Both the position numbers and the translations under genes were made by a program. From Amblyornis subalaris (Eukaryota; Chordata; Aves; Passeriformes; Ptilonorhynchidae), in contig JACAXG010000014.1 in assembly GCA_018881555.1 (NCBI GenBank), positions 1,180,586 through 1,244,585 of the forward strand: a DNA stretch of 64,000 nucleotides, given 5' to 3'. Positions within the stretch are counted from its first letter, which is position 1. Each line of letters opens with the position of its first letter. Below, piece by piece: positions 1 to 12,152 of the stretch. The notes beneath the pieces are model-generated. The model was not told the DNA's origin, searched no databases, and was given only the letters and a program-made list of their open reading frames with translations.

Positions 1-99
1 TCCCATTCCACACCCTGCCACAGGCAGGGACACCTTCCACTATCCCAGGTTGCTCCACGCCCCATCCAACCTGGCTTGGACACTTCCAGGGATGGGGAT
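1..99 (-). mobile_element. CR1 3'-end fragment, truncated by window edge
   Basis: Matches the avian CR1 LINE 3' region in antisense: CAGGGACACCTTCCACTATC, then the GGTTGCTCC block and CTTCCAGGGATGGGG. Confidence 0.85.
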
Positions 100-410
100 A
101 TCCTGGCACACCCACATTAGGAAGTGTGCAGTACTTTTGTTGTAGTCAGCTTCTAGAGGACAGAGGTTTGGCTCCGAAAATCCCATCCTGCAGAGTTCCC
201 CCTTCTAACACCAAGTACATTTGAGACCTTTCCTTGACAACTCACCTAAAAAAGGCTCTAAGATGAACCAAGAGCTACACTACAGCTTTTGCTTGCCAGA
301 GTACAGAAAAACCAATGGCCAAGCACACTCCCTACTACCCTTCCAGAGCCTTAAAGATATTTAAGGCAGTACTACAACAAAGGAGAGAAAGAAGAGGACA
401 AAGAGGTCAC
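1..410. other. SSR3 intron 3 (partial)
   Basis: Intronic sequence downstream of SSR3 coding exon 3 on the minus strand. The first 99 bases are a CR1 fragment. The remainder is AT-moderate single-copy sequence with no exon that I can recognise. Confidence 0.8.
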
Positions 411-509
411 CTTTCATCCTTCTCCTTGCGGGACATCTTCCTGTTGTCCGCCTCGGACAGCTTGCGAGTCACCTCTTTGGAAACAGCATCTTCTCTTTTC
501 TGGGCTACT
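411..509 (-). CDS. SSR3: SSR3 coding exon 3 (charged cytosolic loop)
   Basis: The third coding exon encodes the charged loop between membrane segments 2 and 3: [20 protein letters not shown] then [13 protein letters not shown]. The acceptor is TTCCAG before base 509, and the first base completes the phase-2 lysine codon. The exon ends with AG before GTGACC, again phase 2. About 121 codons of the protein are present to this point. The human protein is 185 residues, so the last third (two membrane segments and the tail) must lie beyond the left edge. Truncation is by the window only; no internal defect is seen. Confidence 0.94.
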
Positions 510-980
510 CTGGAAGTAACAACACTCATCTTAAACTTCAAAATAAAAAAAATCCCCAGTCCTGGGGAAAAAAACTCACAACCCAGCCCCAGGATTACAG
601 GAAGTTGTATTTAGAATGAAGAATAAAACTTAGCCAAGCTAACAGTTTTGTCAAGGTGAAGGGACAACAAGAAAGAATAATAATTACTTATTATTATTAT
701 TTACATATAATAAGTAATGTAATTTATAATTTAAACATNATGTGTGGTAATACCCACTGAGNATGAAGATGGCTTTGCTATCTCACTGTACTCTTAGCTG
801 ACAAGATTTGACTATAATTACAGGAGAACAACAGAAACNAATTAGGAGATACTTCTGTGCAAAAAGATTTTTTTGAGCAACATTTCAGGCATTCTTATTA
901 ATAAAAAAATAAAGTTGAAAATGCTGGTTTTGTTAAATTATTAAATAATAAATTCCACTTCGAACAGGCACCAAACTTAC
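510..980. other. SSR3 intron 2
   Basis: A 471-base AT-rich intron between coding exons 2 and 3, with consensus splice borders on the minus strand. It contains a 12-base AT-rich inverted repeat (683-694 with 707-718). No other feature seen. Confidence 0.9.
683..718. repeat. AT-rich inverted repeat
   Basis: Arms 683-694 and 707-718 are exact reverse complements (12 bases), separated by 12 bases. It lies in SSR3 intron 2. AT-rich palindromes of this size arise easily by chance in such sequence. Confidence 0.6.
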
Positions 981-1791
<811 letters not shown>

Positions 1792-1930
1792 AGATGGGGA
1801 TGGCGGAGACGATGAAGGCGTTGCCGAAGAAGAGCGCGGAGGACTTGGCCGAGAGGTTGCGGCTGAAGTCCTGCAGGAGCAGATCCTCCTCCGACTGCTG
1901 CCGGCCGCCGGGGCCGCCCTTGGGAGCCAT
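1792..1930 (-). CDS. SSR3: SSR3 coding exon 1 (TRAP-gamma, N-terminus)
   Basis: This exon encodes residues 1-46 and the first base of codon 47 of signal sequence receptor subunit gamma, part of the TRAP complex. TRAP sits next to the Sec61 translocon in the ER membrane and assists insertion of nascent chains. The translation has the family's cytosolic N-terminus with the block [20 protein letters not shown], then the start of transmembrane segment 1 ([15 protein letters not shown]). The stretch just after the initiator (GGPGGR) is more glycine-rich than the human form as I remember it. The ATG is at 1930-1928, inside a CpG island. The donor GTGAGC follows base 1792 and leaves phase 1, which matches the exon at 1107. 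The gene runs leftward and faces away from TIPARP. Identity is very likely. Confidence 0.95.
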
Positions 1931-3133
1931 GGCGGGACAAGGCAGCGTCAGCGCGGGGCGAGCGGCTCCGGGTCAGGCGCCACGGGGCGGGGCGGGACCG
2001 GGCCGGCCGGGAGAGCTTCCGGAGCGCGGCCTGCCCAGCCCGGGCCCCAGCCCAAACCCAATCCCCAGCCCGGCCCCGCTCCCAGTCCCGCTCCCGGCCC
2101 CGCTCCCGATGTAGCCCCGCTGCCCGCGTCGGGGCACCCGGTGGCTGAGGCAGGTGAGTCCCCGGCGGGGCGGGATCCCTCCGGGATGTCACAGTTCGGC
2201 TGGGAAAGAGTGGAAATCCGCCGTGTTTTCTCTCGTGTTTTCCCTCTCTGTGAAAATCCCACCCTCCCGCCTCCACACGAGAAGGTTTCTGTCTTGTTTT
2301 AGGCTTTTAGAGCTATTCCTAATCTCCCCACACCAGCGTGGGGAGCCGTACAGAGTGCCCCTGCTTTTCGCTTTTTTAATGTTCCCTCTGCAGTCTGTGG
2401 TAACAGCCCACAGAGATTTGGGGATTAACACCAGTGTCCTGCATCAGTGTGGAGGGCTTGGCAGTGGGATCCAGGTGTTGTCCCGATGGCCTGGGCTGGC
2501 TGCAGCACTCCTTGTCCCCTGGACTGCCAATTTTCTCCATATTTATAATTTTTTTTGTGTAAACATCATTTAGCAAGGCATATATCTTTCTAAAATGTAA
2601 TTCAAGTTATTTTTCCCGTTTATCTCCCCCCAGTAACTAGTGTTCTCTGCTTGCAGGGAGACACATGAGGTGCATGCCATGAGGAAATGCTACCGGGAAA
2701 TGAGGTTAAATTTAAATGAGGTTAAATATGATCAAAATGAATTCATTAAGATAGAGCTTTATAAAACATTTACTTGGAGTAGGACTCTGCTTTTTAAGCT
2801 CATAATAAACTTCCAGGACCAAACCAAGAGCAGATTTTCAGATTCGGAGTGTGTTGATGCAGTGTGCTAACAGGATCTGTTAATGTCGTGTTGTCTGCAG
2901 CAGCTATGGGAGTTACACTTCTGCTAGCCAGACCTTCCTTCAGGCTTGGAAAGCTCTCTCCTGCAGGGATTCCCAGGCTGGATTTGCAGACTCACCAGCC
3001 CATCAGATGAAGCACAGGAGCTCTGAGGAGCAGCAGGAACACCCGTGAGTACCATTGTGGCCATACCTGTGCACAGAGGGCAGGTGTGCAGCGCCCCAGC
3101 TGCCACAGCCAGGGATCCAGCCCTCCCCTCAGC

Positions 3134-3270
3134 ATGGAATCAGGGAATGGGGAAGGTAAGGGACTTTAAAGCTCAGTTCATTCCATCCCCTGCCATGGGC
3201 AGGGACACCTTCCACTATCCCAGGTTGCTCCAAGCCCTGTCCAACCTGGCCTTGGACACTGCCAGGGATT
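3134..3270 (-). mobile_element. CR1 fragment
   Basis: Antisense CR1 3' region with GGGACTTTAAAGCTCA, CCATGGGCAGGGACACCTTC and GGTTGCTCCAAGCCCTGTCC. Confidence 0.85.
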
Positions 3271-3414
3271 AACCTCTCCTGAAGTGGCTTCAGCAGTGTC
3301 TGTCTTCCACAGGTGGGAAATGCAGTTAGGTGGCATTCCCAAATCAGCTGAGGATGATTCTCCAGCAAAAGTGGAGATCAGTCTTGGTTTCTTTGTAAAA
3401 CATTTTAAAACCAC

Positions 3415-3490
3415 AATGTCCCTGCCCGTGGCTGGGTGCTGGAACTGGATGGGTTTTAGGGTCCCTCCCAACCCAAAGCAGTCTGTCATT
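3415..3490 (+). mobile_element. CR1 fragment
   Basis: Sense CR1 3' end: CTGGAACTGGATGGGTTTTA, then TCCCTCCCAACCCAAAGCA and a degenerate terminal octamer. Confidence 0.8.
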
Positions 3491-4663
3491 CACTAATTGG
3501 TCAATGTTGCCAATTACATGAATTCTCTTATTAAAGAGCATGGTTAGAGTTGTATGAAGTAGTTGGAAACTGGGGAAAATTAAGTTTAAGATTACTTCAA
3601 GATTTAGATTAGTTATTATCTCTGTCCTTGCCCAGATTTCTTCCTTCCTCTCAGCTGGGTAAATTTGTTTTTTGTTGTGGTGGGATGTAATTGAGTCTTT
3701 TTGTTCTTGGTTTGGTTTACATGGGAAGGATGCTGTCATTTCGGAATGAAATCTGCCCAGTGACCATCTGTCTCCCCATTAGGATGAAACAGGACATTGA
3801 TTTAGGCAGTGGAATGATGAAAGAGTTTCTTGAAAAAACAAATGAGCACTTTGCTTTTTTAAAGCCCCTGGCACTGGCAAACTGTGGCTTCAGGCAGAGC
3901 TCTGTGTGCAGTGAGACTGTCACTGGAGCTTCATACCCTGGGTATGTCACAGATGCTTCCCCCAAAATAAACGGGGCCACCAGTTTCTGTCAAAACAATT
4001 CCAGGTTTTGGTTAAGTGCCTAAATTTGCATCTTGGCTGAATCCTCATTCAGAAGCTGTTGGGAATGTGAGGCATCAAAAGCAGAGGAACAATGGCTCCG
4101 TGACCCAAAAGCAAAAGTTCTTCTGTTAGTAGCAAAATTAAAGCTNTTGTCTTTGTAACTTATGAATGAGGTTTCTTACCAAATTTCTTCCTGAAACACA
4201 GAAGTGATGATAAATATTCTGAAAATACATGGATTATCTTTCCTGCTCTCACTTCTTCTCTAAATTTATAAGGTGGACTAAGCTGAAAAATTTAAATAAG
4301 GGCAGTGAGATTTCCCAGCAGGATTTATTTTGTTTATTTTATTGTTGCCACTTATCTGTGTATAGACTCAAAACACCTTTGTGTCAGATCACTGAAAAAT
4401 TTGTCATGCAGGAAGGGATTAATGTGCTGAGTTTGGATCAGCTGATGGGGATTGTTTGAATACAAAGGGAAACCTCCTTTGGATGAGCATGACACTCATG
4501 AGCTGAGCAGCTTCTCCCTCTGGGTGAGAACTGGGTGAGTGAGAAGCTTTCCAGTTCTGTGTGCTGTGCTTTTCCTGAAACATTCTGTGGTGTCTGAGGT
4601 TTAAAATTGGAGCCATAATCTGGCTGTGTTATTTTCTGGACAAATCAGTCCCTCCATGTGGTT

Positions 4664-4747
4664 TAGAATCCCAGAATGGTTTGGGTTGGAAGGGACCTTA
4701 AAGCTCCTCTCTTTCCAACCCCTGCTATGGGCAGGGACATTTTCCAA
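4664..4747 (-). mobile_element. CR1 fragment
   Basis: Antisense CR1 3' end starting AGAATCCCAGAATGGTTTGG and running into GGGCAGGGACATTTTCCA. Confidence 0.85.
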
Positions 4748-6453
4748 TGGAATGTAGCCNCCCAGAGAGGTGCCTGTGGTTTCTAAAAGCTGGGAATTGC
4801 TGGATTTCAGTGGCACTTGCTGTGTGTGAAGGCAGCTCAGAGTGTAGCATATGTGACCCATTTTTGATGTCTTGAAATGGTCTCATCTGCTCCAGTTTCC
4901 TTCTTTAGCAGTTTTAAGGTTCTTGTGCCTATGGACCAAATGACTGAAATCCTGTCTAGGAATAGATTCAGGGACTGCCTTGCTCAGCATTTATTCTGGG
5001 AAGAGTTTGGAACTGACCACTTTGAAAAGCAGTCTCAGAGGCACGCTTTGGAAAATAACCACAATATAAAGGCAGTCCAGNAGTCATTTCCAGGTGGAAT
5101 ACTGAGCTTGTGTCTCTTGAGCAGCAGCAGGTAAGTGGCTCTCCCATAGTCCTCACACTGGGGGTATGTGAGGTGATTGCAGTGGGATTATCCAGGTCCA
5201 ATCCAGCAGCCTGGATCNCTGTCAGTGGGAGGGAGTCAGCCAGATGGGATTTCTGAGCCTGGAATGTGTCATCCTGGCACCCACCCACCACCACTGCTGC
5301 TCCATCCCTCAGCAGTGTAGGAGGAGCTCAGGTGGTTGGTGCCACTTCCCACCTGTGTGTCCTCGGGGATTTCCCATTCCTGCAGCCTCGAGCTTGGNGA
5401 ACATCTGGACTTTAACCACAGGGAAATTTTAGCCTATAATGTGTGGTCGGAAGAGTTGATCATCCACGTGCTGATGGTTCCTGAAATGCTAATATCTAAA
5501 ATAAGAGGGATGAACTAAAACTAAAGTATCATGTGAGGAATGTTTAGGTGAGGGAATAAAAGAGGATGTTTCTGACTACTTCATCTCCTGGAACAGTTAC
5601 CAGAGATTAAGGCAGCCAGAGAAAACTTTGTGTTTTCCAGCTGGCCAATCATGGGTTAACCTGGATCTAGTTAGAGAAAATTCTACCAAGTTTTTTTCCT
5701 AATTAAAAAAAATCTTAGGAAATGTGAAAGACAAAAAATCATGGACAGAATTAACATAGCAAGGCCGTATCCTGTACCCTTCAGGAATGCTGGATTGGGC
5801 TACACACAGGTTGGTGTATCCCAGGAATAAAGCATCTCTGTGTGCTCCCACACAGAATTCTTGTGGAAAGAAGTAATGTCCAAATGGAGATTCTCAGTCT
5901 GAGATGCAGAGCAGAGCATCTCCTCCTCCCAGGCACTTTGGGCTGTTCCCAAGAACAGCTGCTGAACAGAGCAGCATTTGGCTGTTTTCTGCATCATCCG
6001 AGGGCTGGTTTGATTTATTTTATCAGCTGCTCCCTGAGCTCCAAATTTTGGGTTTTCAGCTCCTGCATCTTAGAAGAAAAATGTGTTGTTGAATTTAGAG
6101 TTGATTTCTTCCATTCAGTTCCTTTATTCTCAATTTAAGATGTCTACACTCCCATTTTCCTCCTTGCTGTTTGAGTCATGCAGAGCCTGGGAGAAATTCA
6201 AATTTACAATGCCTCTCCCTTTCCTATTGTAAGGACTGACTTTTTCCAGGGATATCTACAGAGATCTTCATTCACACCTTCAACTTCTCCAGGGTGCTGC
6301 AGGTCTTTGTAGAATCAGTGTTTTACTGGGTAACTACAGGGTTGGTACAGGGAGCAGCTCTTAGCTGGTTTTCAGATGTAAAATAGGCCAGTGCTGATGC
6401 CTTCCAGGCATCCTTTTTTAATTTGCTGGAATTTTTGGTTGAAGAATGGACTT

Positions 6454-6559
6454 TATTTGCATGTAGATAGTAAACCACCTGTTTGCTAAACAGAACTGAT
6501 GTTAATTATTTGAATGTAGATAGTAAATTGTCTGTGTGCTAGGTAGAACCAGCTGTTAA
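6454..6559. repeat. 53-base imperfect tandem duplication
   Basis: Two units, 6,454-6,506 and 6,507-6,559. They share TGTAGATAGTAAA, a TGCTA block and a GTTAA end, with several substitutions between them. They lie in AT-rich intergenic DNA. Confidence 0.7.
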
Positions 6560-6726
6560 TTTTAGAAAATATTTCAATATTTAGTTGGCCAACACTGCAT
6601 TGTAAAGGAACATTCCCATTTTGTTCAGTTTAGAAAGGAGTTGGCCTAAAGGAGAAGGAACAAAGCACTGCCATCCAAACATTACTGCTCACCTGGTGGC
6701 AAGATCTACCTGGGAAGTGTTCCAGA

Positions 6727-6747
6727 ATCATCATCATCATCATCATC
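6727..6747. repeat. (ATC)7 microsatellite
   Basis: Seven uninterrupted ATC units in intergenic DNA. Confidence 0.95.
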
Positions 6748-8454
6748 CTTAAAAAGTCTCAAAAGTTCAGTGGTGGTTAATGAATCAGTTTGTTAAGGAT
6801 TAAGGATTGGTAAGGATTGCTTTGGCCGTAACTAAATTCCCAGGGTTTACGTGGATTTAAGAGACTTCCACGAGAGGGTGCAACAGTTCAACAAAATCCC
6901 ATCCAAACCGAACGAGCCTGTCCCCACTGGGGGCACATTTTCACTGGTTTTATGAATTGGTTCATGTATTTACATCAACTTCCAAATTGGATTGCTGCTT
7001 TAATTAACCAGTTTAATGGCCCAGAGTGCCTCTCCAGGCTGTTACTTTGTGGTGTTCTGTGTTGCCTGGTCTCAGTCTATCCCTGATGCCCTGCAAATGC
7101 TCACTACATGCATTTTAAAAATAAAGCTTAGGGATTTAAAAAAAAATAATATCGTTTTAGTTTTAAAGTGTCATTCATTTCCCCCTCAGACTGGTACAGC
7201 TGCAGAAGGAAACTCACCTTAGAAAGCTGAGTTCTTGAGAAACTGCTGACTTGAGTGTGACTGATAGAGCTTTTTCTGTTTCTATTCTGTGATAAATGAT
7301 TTCTTGTTCCAGGAGACAGTCAGGGACTCTCAGCAATGATTGAGCTGCAGTTGGATGATGTTGCTGTGCTGACATCCTGAAAGCACAAAGGTGGTGTCTG
7401 CTCACGTAGGCCAAGGGTCGAGGTCCATTTCTCTGACTGGGACAGTAAAATACTTCTGCAGAAATGATTAACTCCTAACAAATTTTCCAGGAAGAGGGCC
7501 CACTTTGGAATCATGTGTCCCCTGTCCAAATTCATCAATCACAAATCACTGCTTGAGATAAGATTATCTGATAGTGAAATAACCCAGGTGTGGTGATACT
7601 CATGAATAATGTATGATTATGTTTTTCCTGACAAATTCTGTTTTCACCAAACTTTGAGGTATTTTCAGTAAGAGAAAACAGCAGGCTGTGCTTTTAAAAC
7701 TTTTAATTACTAATACAAGATATTGAAAGAGGGACAGTTTGAGACCAAGGAAATGATTTTGGTTACTGCCACCTGCAAATGTAAAAGTGGGGTCTGGATT
7801 TGAAAGGTTTCATTGATGAATTGGAACCACTCTATGTTTAAGACTTTTCTTTTGAGCAGTGTAAGAGAGAAAAATATGAGGTTTACTTAAAAATGCCTAC
7901 CACACAGTGAATATGTCAGGTAACTGAGAAAAAAAGATTTTTATTTTAGAGACTGGAGCCACCTTCTTCCATTTACACCTGCTCTAACTTATCATATATA
8001 AACAGATAAAGTTTGGAGATGAATAGAACAAAATTGATGAATAGAAATTCATTATTGAATTAATTTAACAGAAAGAAAATATCATCTTGACATGTTTGGA
8101 CTGTGAAATTTCTGCCCTCCTTGTCTTGAGGACAGCAGATGGAGCCCAGTAGGTGTCAGTCCAGCCAAGGCTACCCGAGTACAGGTGTGAATAAACCTTT
8201 GCTGCCCTCCTCCTTCTCTTTTCCATTTGTGAAATCTGGCTGGCATCATTTCCCCTTCACAGAAACACAGCCAGCACATCAGAGATTCCCTTTTCCCTTC
8301 TGTTAACTTTTAATAAATGTCTGCATCGTTGACCTTTCCTTTCCCTGGGTGCTTACCTACCCTGGCTTGCTGGCAAAGGGTAGAGCTTGGAATGTTATTT
8401 GCAAGGGATTAGCATTTGTCGTCAAGCATTGGTATAGAAAAGCACAAATCCAGG

Positions 8455-9078
8455 CATTGGGAGCAGCCCTGAGGAGAAGAATTTGGGAGCTCAGCATGAC
8501 CTGACCTGGCCACGGGTGCTGGCCCCCAGTGGCCCCCGTGTGCTGGGCTGATCCCCAGCGTGGGCAGCAGGGGAGGGGGGGATCCTGCCCCTCTGCCTCC
8601 AGCCCTGGGGCCAGCAGCAGAAGGACGTGGAGCTGCTGGAGTGAGTCCAGAGGAGGCCACGGAGCTGCTCCCAGAGCTGGAGCCCCTCTGCTCGGGAGCC
8701 AGGCTGGGAGAGCTGGGGGTGTTCACCTGGAGAAGAAAAGGCTCCAGGGAGACCTCAGAGCCCCTTCCAGTGCCTAAAGGGGCTCCAGGAGAGCTGGAGA
8801 GGGACAGGGGATGGAGGGACAGGACACAGGGAATGGCTTCCCACTGCCAGAGGGTAGGGTAGGATGGGATATTGGGAAGGAATTCCAGGCTGGGAGGCTG
8901 GGGAGGCCCTGGCACAGGTTTCCCAGAGAAGCTGTGGCTGCCCCATCCCTGGAAGCATCCAAGGCCAGGTTGGATGGAGCTTGGAGCGGCCTGTGATAGT
9001 GGAAGGTGTCCCTGTCCATGGCAGGGGGTGGAACAAGGTGAGCTTTAAGGTCCTTCTAGCCCAAAGCATTCTATGATC
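8455..9078 (+). mobile_element. CR1, long 3' copy
   Basis: About 600 bases of sense CR1, including the upstream GAGGCCACGGAGCTGCTCC and GGCTGGGAGAGCTGGGGGTG blocks and the 3' end ATTCTATGATC. The 5' boundary is approximate. It is one of three long copies of what looks like the same subfamily in the window. Confidence 0.85.
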
Positions 9079-9974
9079 TCTTTGTTCATTGTCAGCTCAG
9101 TGACTTGTATAAAACATCAGGAAAGGACAATGAACCTTCCTGTACTGGGATGTGTTTCAGGGAGTGAAGAATGTTCATTGTGCAAGAGCTGAGGTAGGAA
9201 AGGAGTTCTGTCACTAGAAAAAAATGCGTTGGAGCCCAAGAACTTTGTTGTTTTAGCACAAACATTTAAGTCAGATGTTTCCCCTCTTTCATCAGCAAAT
9301 CCAAGTGTGCATACTGATTATCTTGAATTTGCAAGTCAGAGTTGTAAATTGCTGCATTCACTCTGGGGCCGTTTACCATCTGAAAGAAATAATTAAAGCT
9401 TTCTTTCTCTTGCTTAAGATTTAAACATGTGTTTAAAGATGAGATCATGCTTTCATGGTGGTCAGAGTTTCTTTCTATATTTGTGTGGGGTGGCCTCAGA
9501 AATGGGTGTATGAGGGTCTGGTGTGCTGTGCTGTGTTTCCTTTAATTACATATTTGTTTTGAGGAGGATGGTTATTCCAGGCTCTGTCTCTGCCCGGTTC
9601 CATCCTCCCAGCCCCAGTGCAGCGGGAGCTGTGCCCACCCCAGTGTGCAGTTCAGCCATATGTGCCTCTTATTTATAGCTCATGCGTGAAATGAGCTATT
9701 CCAAAGTGGTAATTTCTGTTCTGGTGATGGCACATAAATCCAAGTGTGTGTGAGCAGCTCCTTGTCCCTGAACGAGGATGTGACACATCCCAGTCACCCT
9801 GCGCCGGAACGCTGGAGTCCAGACAGACTGGGAGGCTCTGTCTGATGCTTCAGACACTCAAGAGTTCAATTAATTTACAGATGATAATTTGTTTTCAGCT
9901 CCTGCATATACAGGTGCCACCTTTACTCAGCCTGTCGAGTCATTCTCTCTCCAACTGCATTGGAGAGAGNCTAT

Positions 9975-10260
9975 TTACAAGGACATGGAGTGACAGGACA
10001 CGGGGGAATGGCTTCAAACTGACACAGAGTAGGTTTAGATAGGAGAAAATTGTTCCTTGTGAGGTTGGTGAGGCCCTGGCACAGGTTGCCCAGAGAAGCT
10101 GTGGCTGCCCCATCCCTGGAAGTGTCCAAGGCCAGGCTGGATGGGGCTTGGAGCAACCTGGGATAGTNGAAGATGTCCCTGCCCATGGCAGGGGGTGGCT
10201 CTGGGTGGGCTTAAATGTCCCTTCCAACCCAAACCACTCTGGGATTCTGGGATTCTGTGA
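9975..10260 (+). mobile_element. CR1 copy
   Basis: Sense CR1 3' region from GGAGTGACAGGACACGGGGG to the terminal repeats TCTGGGATTCTGGGATTCTG, typical of the CR1 3' octamer array. Confidence 0.9.
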
Positions 10261-10465
10261 AGCTCCATTTCTGTAATTTGTTGGGAAAATGGCATATTCT
10301 GCCTGCGCTATAAATACAGCTGTGCAGCATTTTCCAAGTGTGCTGTACAGCTTGTGCCACTTTAAAGTGAGTTTCCTTCCAGCTGCCTGTATTTTCTGTA
10401 TGTGTAATTTCATAAAGTCACTGAGCGCAAGGAATGAAAGGCTGGCTTCAAAAAGAAAACAAGAA

Positions 10466-10610
10466 CATGAGTCATGGAAGCCCAGAATGGTTTGGGCTGG
10501 AAGGGACCTTAAAGCTCATCTGATTCCGCCTTCTGCTCTCCCGGGTTGCTCCAAGCCCTGTCTAGCCTGGTATTGGACACTTCCAGGGATGGGGCAGCCA
10601 CAGCTTCTCT
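10466..10610 (-). mobile_element. CR1 fragment
   Basis: Antisense CR1 3' end: AGAATGGTTTGGGCTGGAAG through GGGGCAGCCACAGCTTCTCT, with a short internal deletion. Confidence 0.88.
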
Positions 10611-10972
10611 AGGCAAATAATGTAGTAGGTGTTCCATCAATATAAATGTTACATTCTGAAGTTATTTACTTCTTTATAAGTTATTTTATCTGCCCAAGTT
10701 AGTGCTGTGGATGCACTTGACTGTGGTTGGTGTCCNTGTGAGCTGCTGGCCGTGCCCCGCTGAGGTTTTCCCGGGAACAGGCAGTGATTCACCAGGGAAG
10801 CATGCCCGGCCGGCACGGACAGCTGAACCGGCCCCGTGCTCCCTCACACGCACAGCCAGACGGTGACAGCACGGTCATGGATTTGGGACAAAGGGAGGTT
10901 AACTCTGCTCTTAGCCAATTCCACCTATAAAATGCTCTGTAAATAAATAGTGGCTGCCTGCAGTGCGTTATC

Positions 10973-11140
10973 ACAGAATAATTTGGGTTGGGAAGGGACC
11001 TTCAAGCTCATCTCATTCCACCCCCCTGCCATAGGCAGGGACACCTTCCACTGTCTCAGGCTGCTCCAAGCCTCATCCAGCCCGGCCTTGAGCNCTTCCC
11101 GGGCTGGGGCAGCCGCAGCTTCTCCGGGGAACCTGTTCCA
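10973..11140 (-). mobile_element. CR1 fragment
   Basis: Antisense CR1 3' end beginning CAGAATAATTTGGGTTGGG. It lies at the upstream edge of the TIPARP CpG island, and its distal part has high CpG. Confidence 0.88.
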
Positions 11141-11457
11141 CTCCACGCTCGCTTTTCCGGAGTGTGTCACCGGCCGTGGAGCACAGCCCCGGCCCGGGCA
11201 GCGCCGTGCCGGGGGGCGCGTGTGGGTGCTCCGAGTGAGTCAGGGTGACTTTGTTCCGGGACGGGCTCCCCGTTTTTCCCTTAGTCATTAACCGGCGCGG
11301 CCGGAGCCGCTCGCAGCGCAGCGAGAGCTCGGCAGCGCGGGCAGGGCCGGGGTGCCGTCCTTGCCTTCCGTGAGGACGGTGTGTGCTTCGCGCTGCGTGA
11401 CTGCAGCGCCCGGGCTGACACGGCTCGTTCCCGGCGTGTTCCCGGCGTGTTCCCGGC

Positions 11458-11467
11458 TCGCGTGCGA
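11458..11467 (+). promoter_or_regulatory. Dioxin/xenobiotic response element
   Basis: TCGCGTGCGA matches the extended AHR/ARNT consensus exactly (core TNGCGTG with C, G, A following). It lies about 0.4 kb upstream of the inferred TIPARP start. Confidence 0.65.
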
Positions 11468-11644
11468 GCACCGCGCACGCAGCCCCGTGCTCGGGGACAT
11501 CCCTCCCTCCCGGACTGAAACGAAACGCTCGGTGCGTGATAAATGAAACGCGAAGGGGCCTCTGTCCCCTCGCTCTTGGGAACGGCCTCGGGCAGCGCTT
11601 TCGGTTCTCGCCGCTGACACCGGTGCGGGGCGTGCTGCAGCCTG

Positions 11645-11815
11645 GCCGGCGCCGGGGGACCGGCCCGGGGGCGGGGGGACCGGCCGGGGAGAGGGGACCG
11701 GCAAGGGGGGCGGAGGGACGGGCCCGGGGAGAGAGGACCGGCCCGGGGGCGGAGGGACCGGCCGGGGCGGGGGGACCGGCCCGGGCGGGGGGACCGGCCC
11801 GCCCGCGCTCCGCCC
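11645..11815. repeat. GC-rich minisatellite in TIPARP promoter
   Basis: About eight degenerate units built on GGGGGCGGAGGGACCGGCC, spaced roughly 17-30 bases apart. The G-rich strand is the plus strand, and the runs of G could form quadruplexes. Confidence 0.8.
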
Positions 11816-11850
11816 CGACCGGCGGTGCGCTCGCAGCGCTNTCGCAGTGA

Positions 11851-11858
11851 TATTTAAA
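11851..11858 (+). promoter_or_regulatory. TIPARP: TATA-like box
   Basis: TATTTAAA lies alone in very GC-rich sequence, just after the minisatellite. About 30 bases downstream is a plausible start for TIPARP transcription (near 11,880). Inferred from sequence only. Confidence 0.5.
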
Positions 11859-11879
11859 CCGGCGGAACATGTGAGGAGG

Positions 11880-12152
11880 AGCGGAGCGAGCCGGGGCGGG
11901 ATGCGCGGCCGGACACCCCCCGTGGGGCGGGCAGGGCGGTGCTGAGCCCCCCGCGCTCAGGGTGCCCCGGCGCGGCCCCGGGACCGCCCCAGCCTCCGGG
12001 CGCTGCTCAGGTGCGCGTCCCGCCGGGCCGGCGCCCGCCTGCAGATCGCGCCTCGTTTGTTGCAGTTCCCCCCACCGGAAAAGTGACCTCGCTCTGGAGC
12101 TACCGTGGATTTGGGTCAGGACGCAGGAGCCGCACCGAGGGAGCCCCCGCCG
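11880..12152 (+). other. TIPARP: TIPARP non-coding exon 1 (inferred)
   Basis: The exon start is inferred from the TATA-like box. The end is set by the donor CCG|GTAGGT at 12,152/12,153. No initiator codon in frame with the protein is seen, and in vertebrates TIPARP translation begins in exon 2. The exact 5' boundary would need transcript data. Confidence 0.5.

Larger units (their letters stand above)
2171..11099. other. Intergenic region SSR3-TIPARP
   Basis: About 9 kb with no recognisable coding exon. It holds CR1 fragments (listed separately), an ATC microsatellite, a 53-base tandem duplication and AT-rich single-copy stretches (about 5,500-8,080 and 9,090-9,960). Open frames in it are short and mostly follow CR1 sequence or chance. 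It could contain distal regulatory elements of either flanking gene, but none can be identified directly. Confidence 0.75.

Noticed and set aside
11073..11870. A 265-codon open frame on the minus strand over the TIPARP CpG island
   Set aside because: Arg/Pro/Gly-rich translation caused by GC content and the promoter minisatellite; no domain, no intron structure, contains an N, overlaps a CR1 end.
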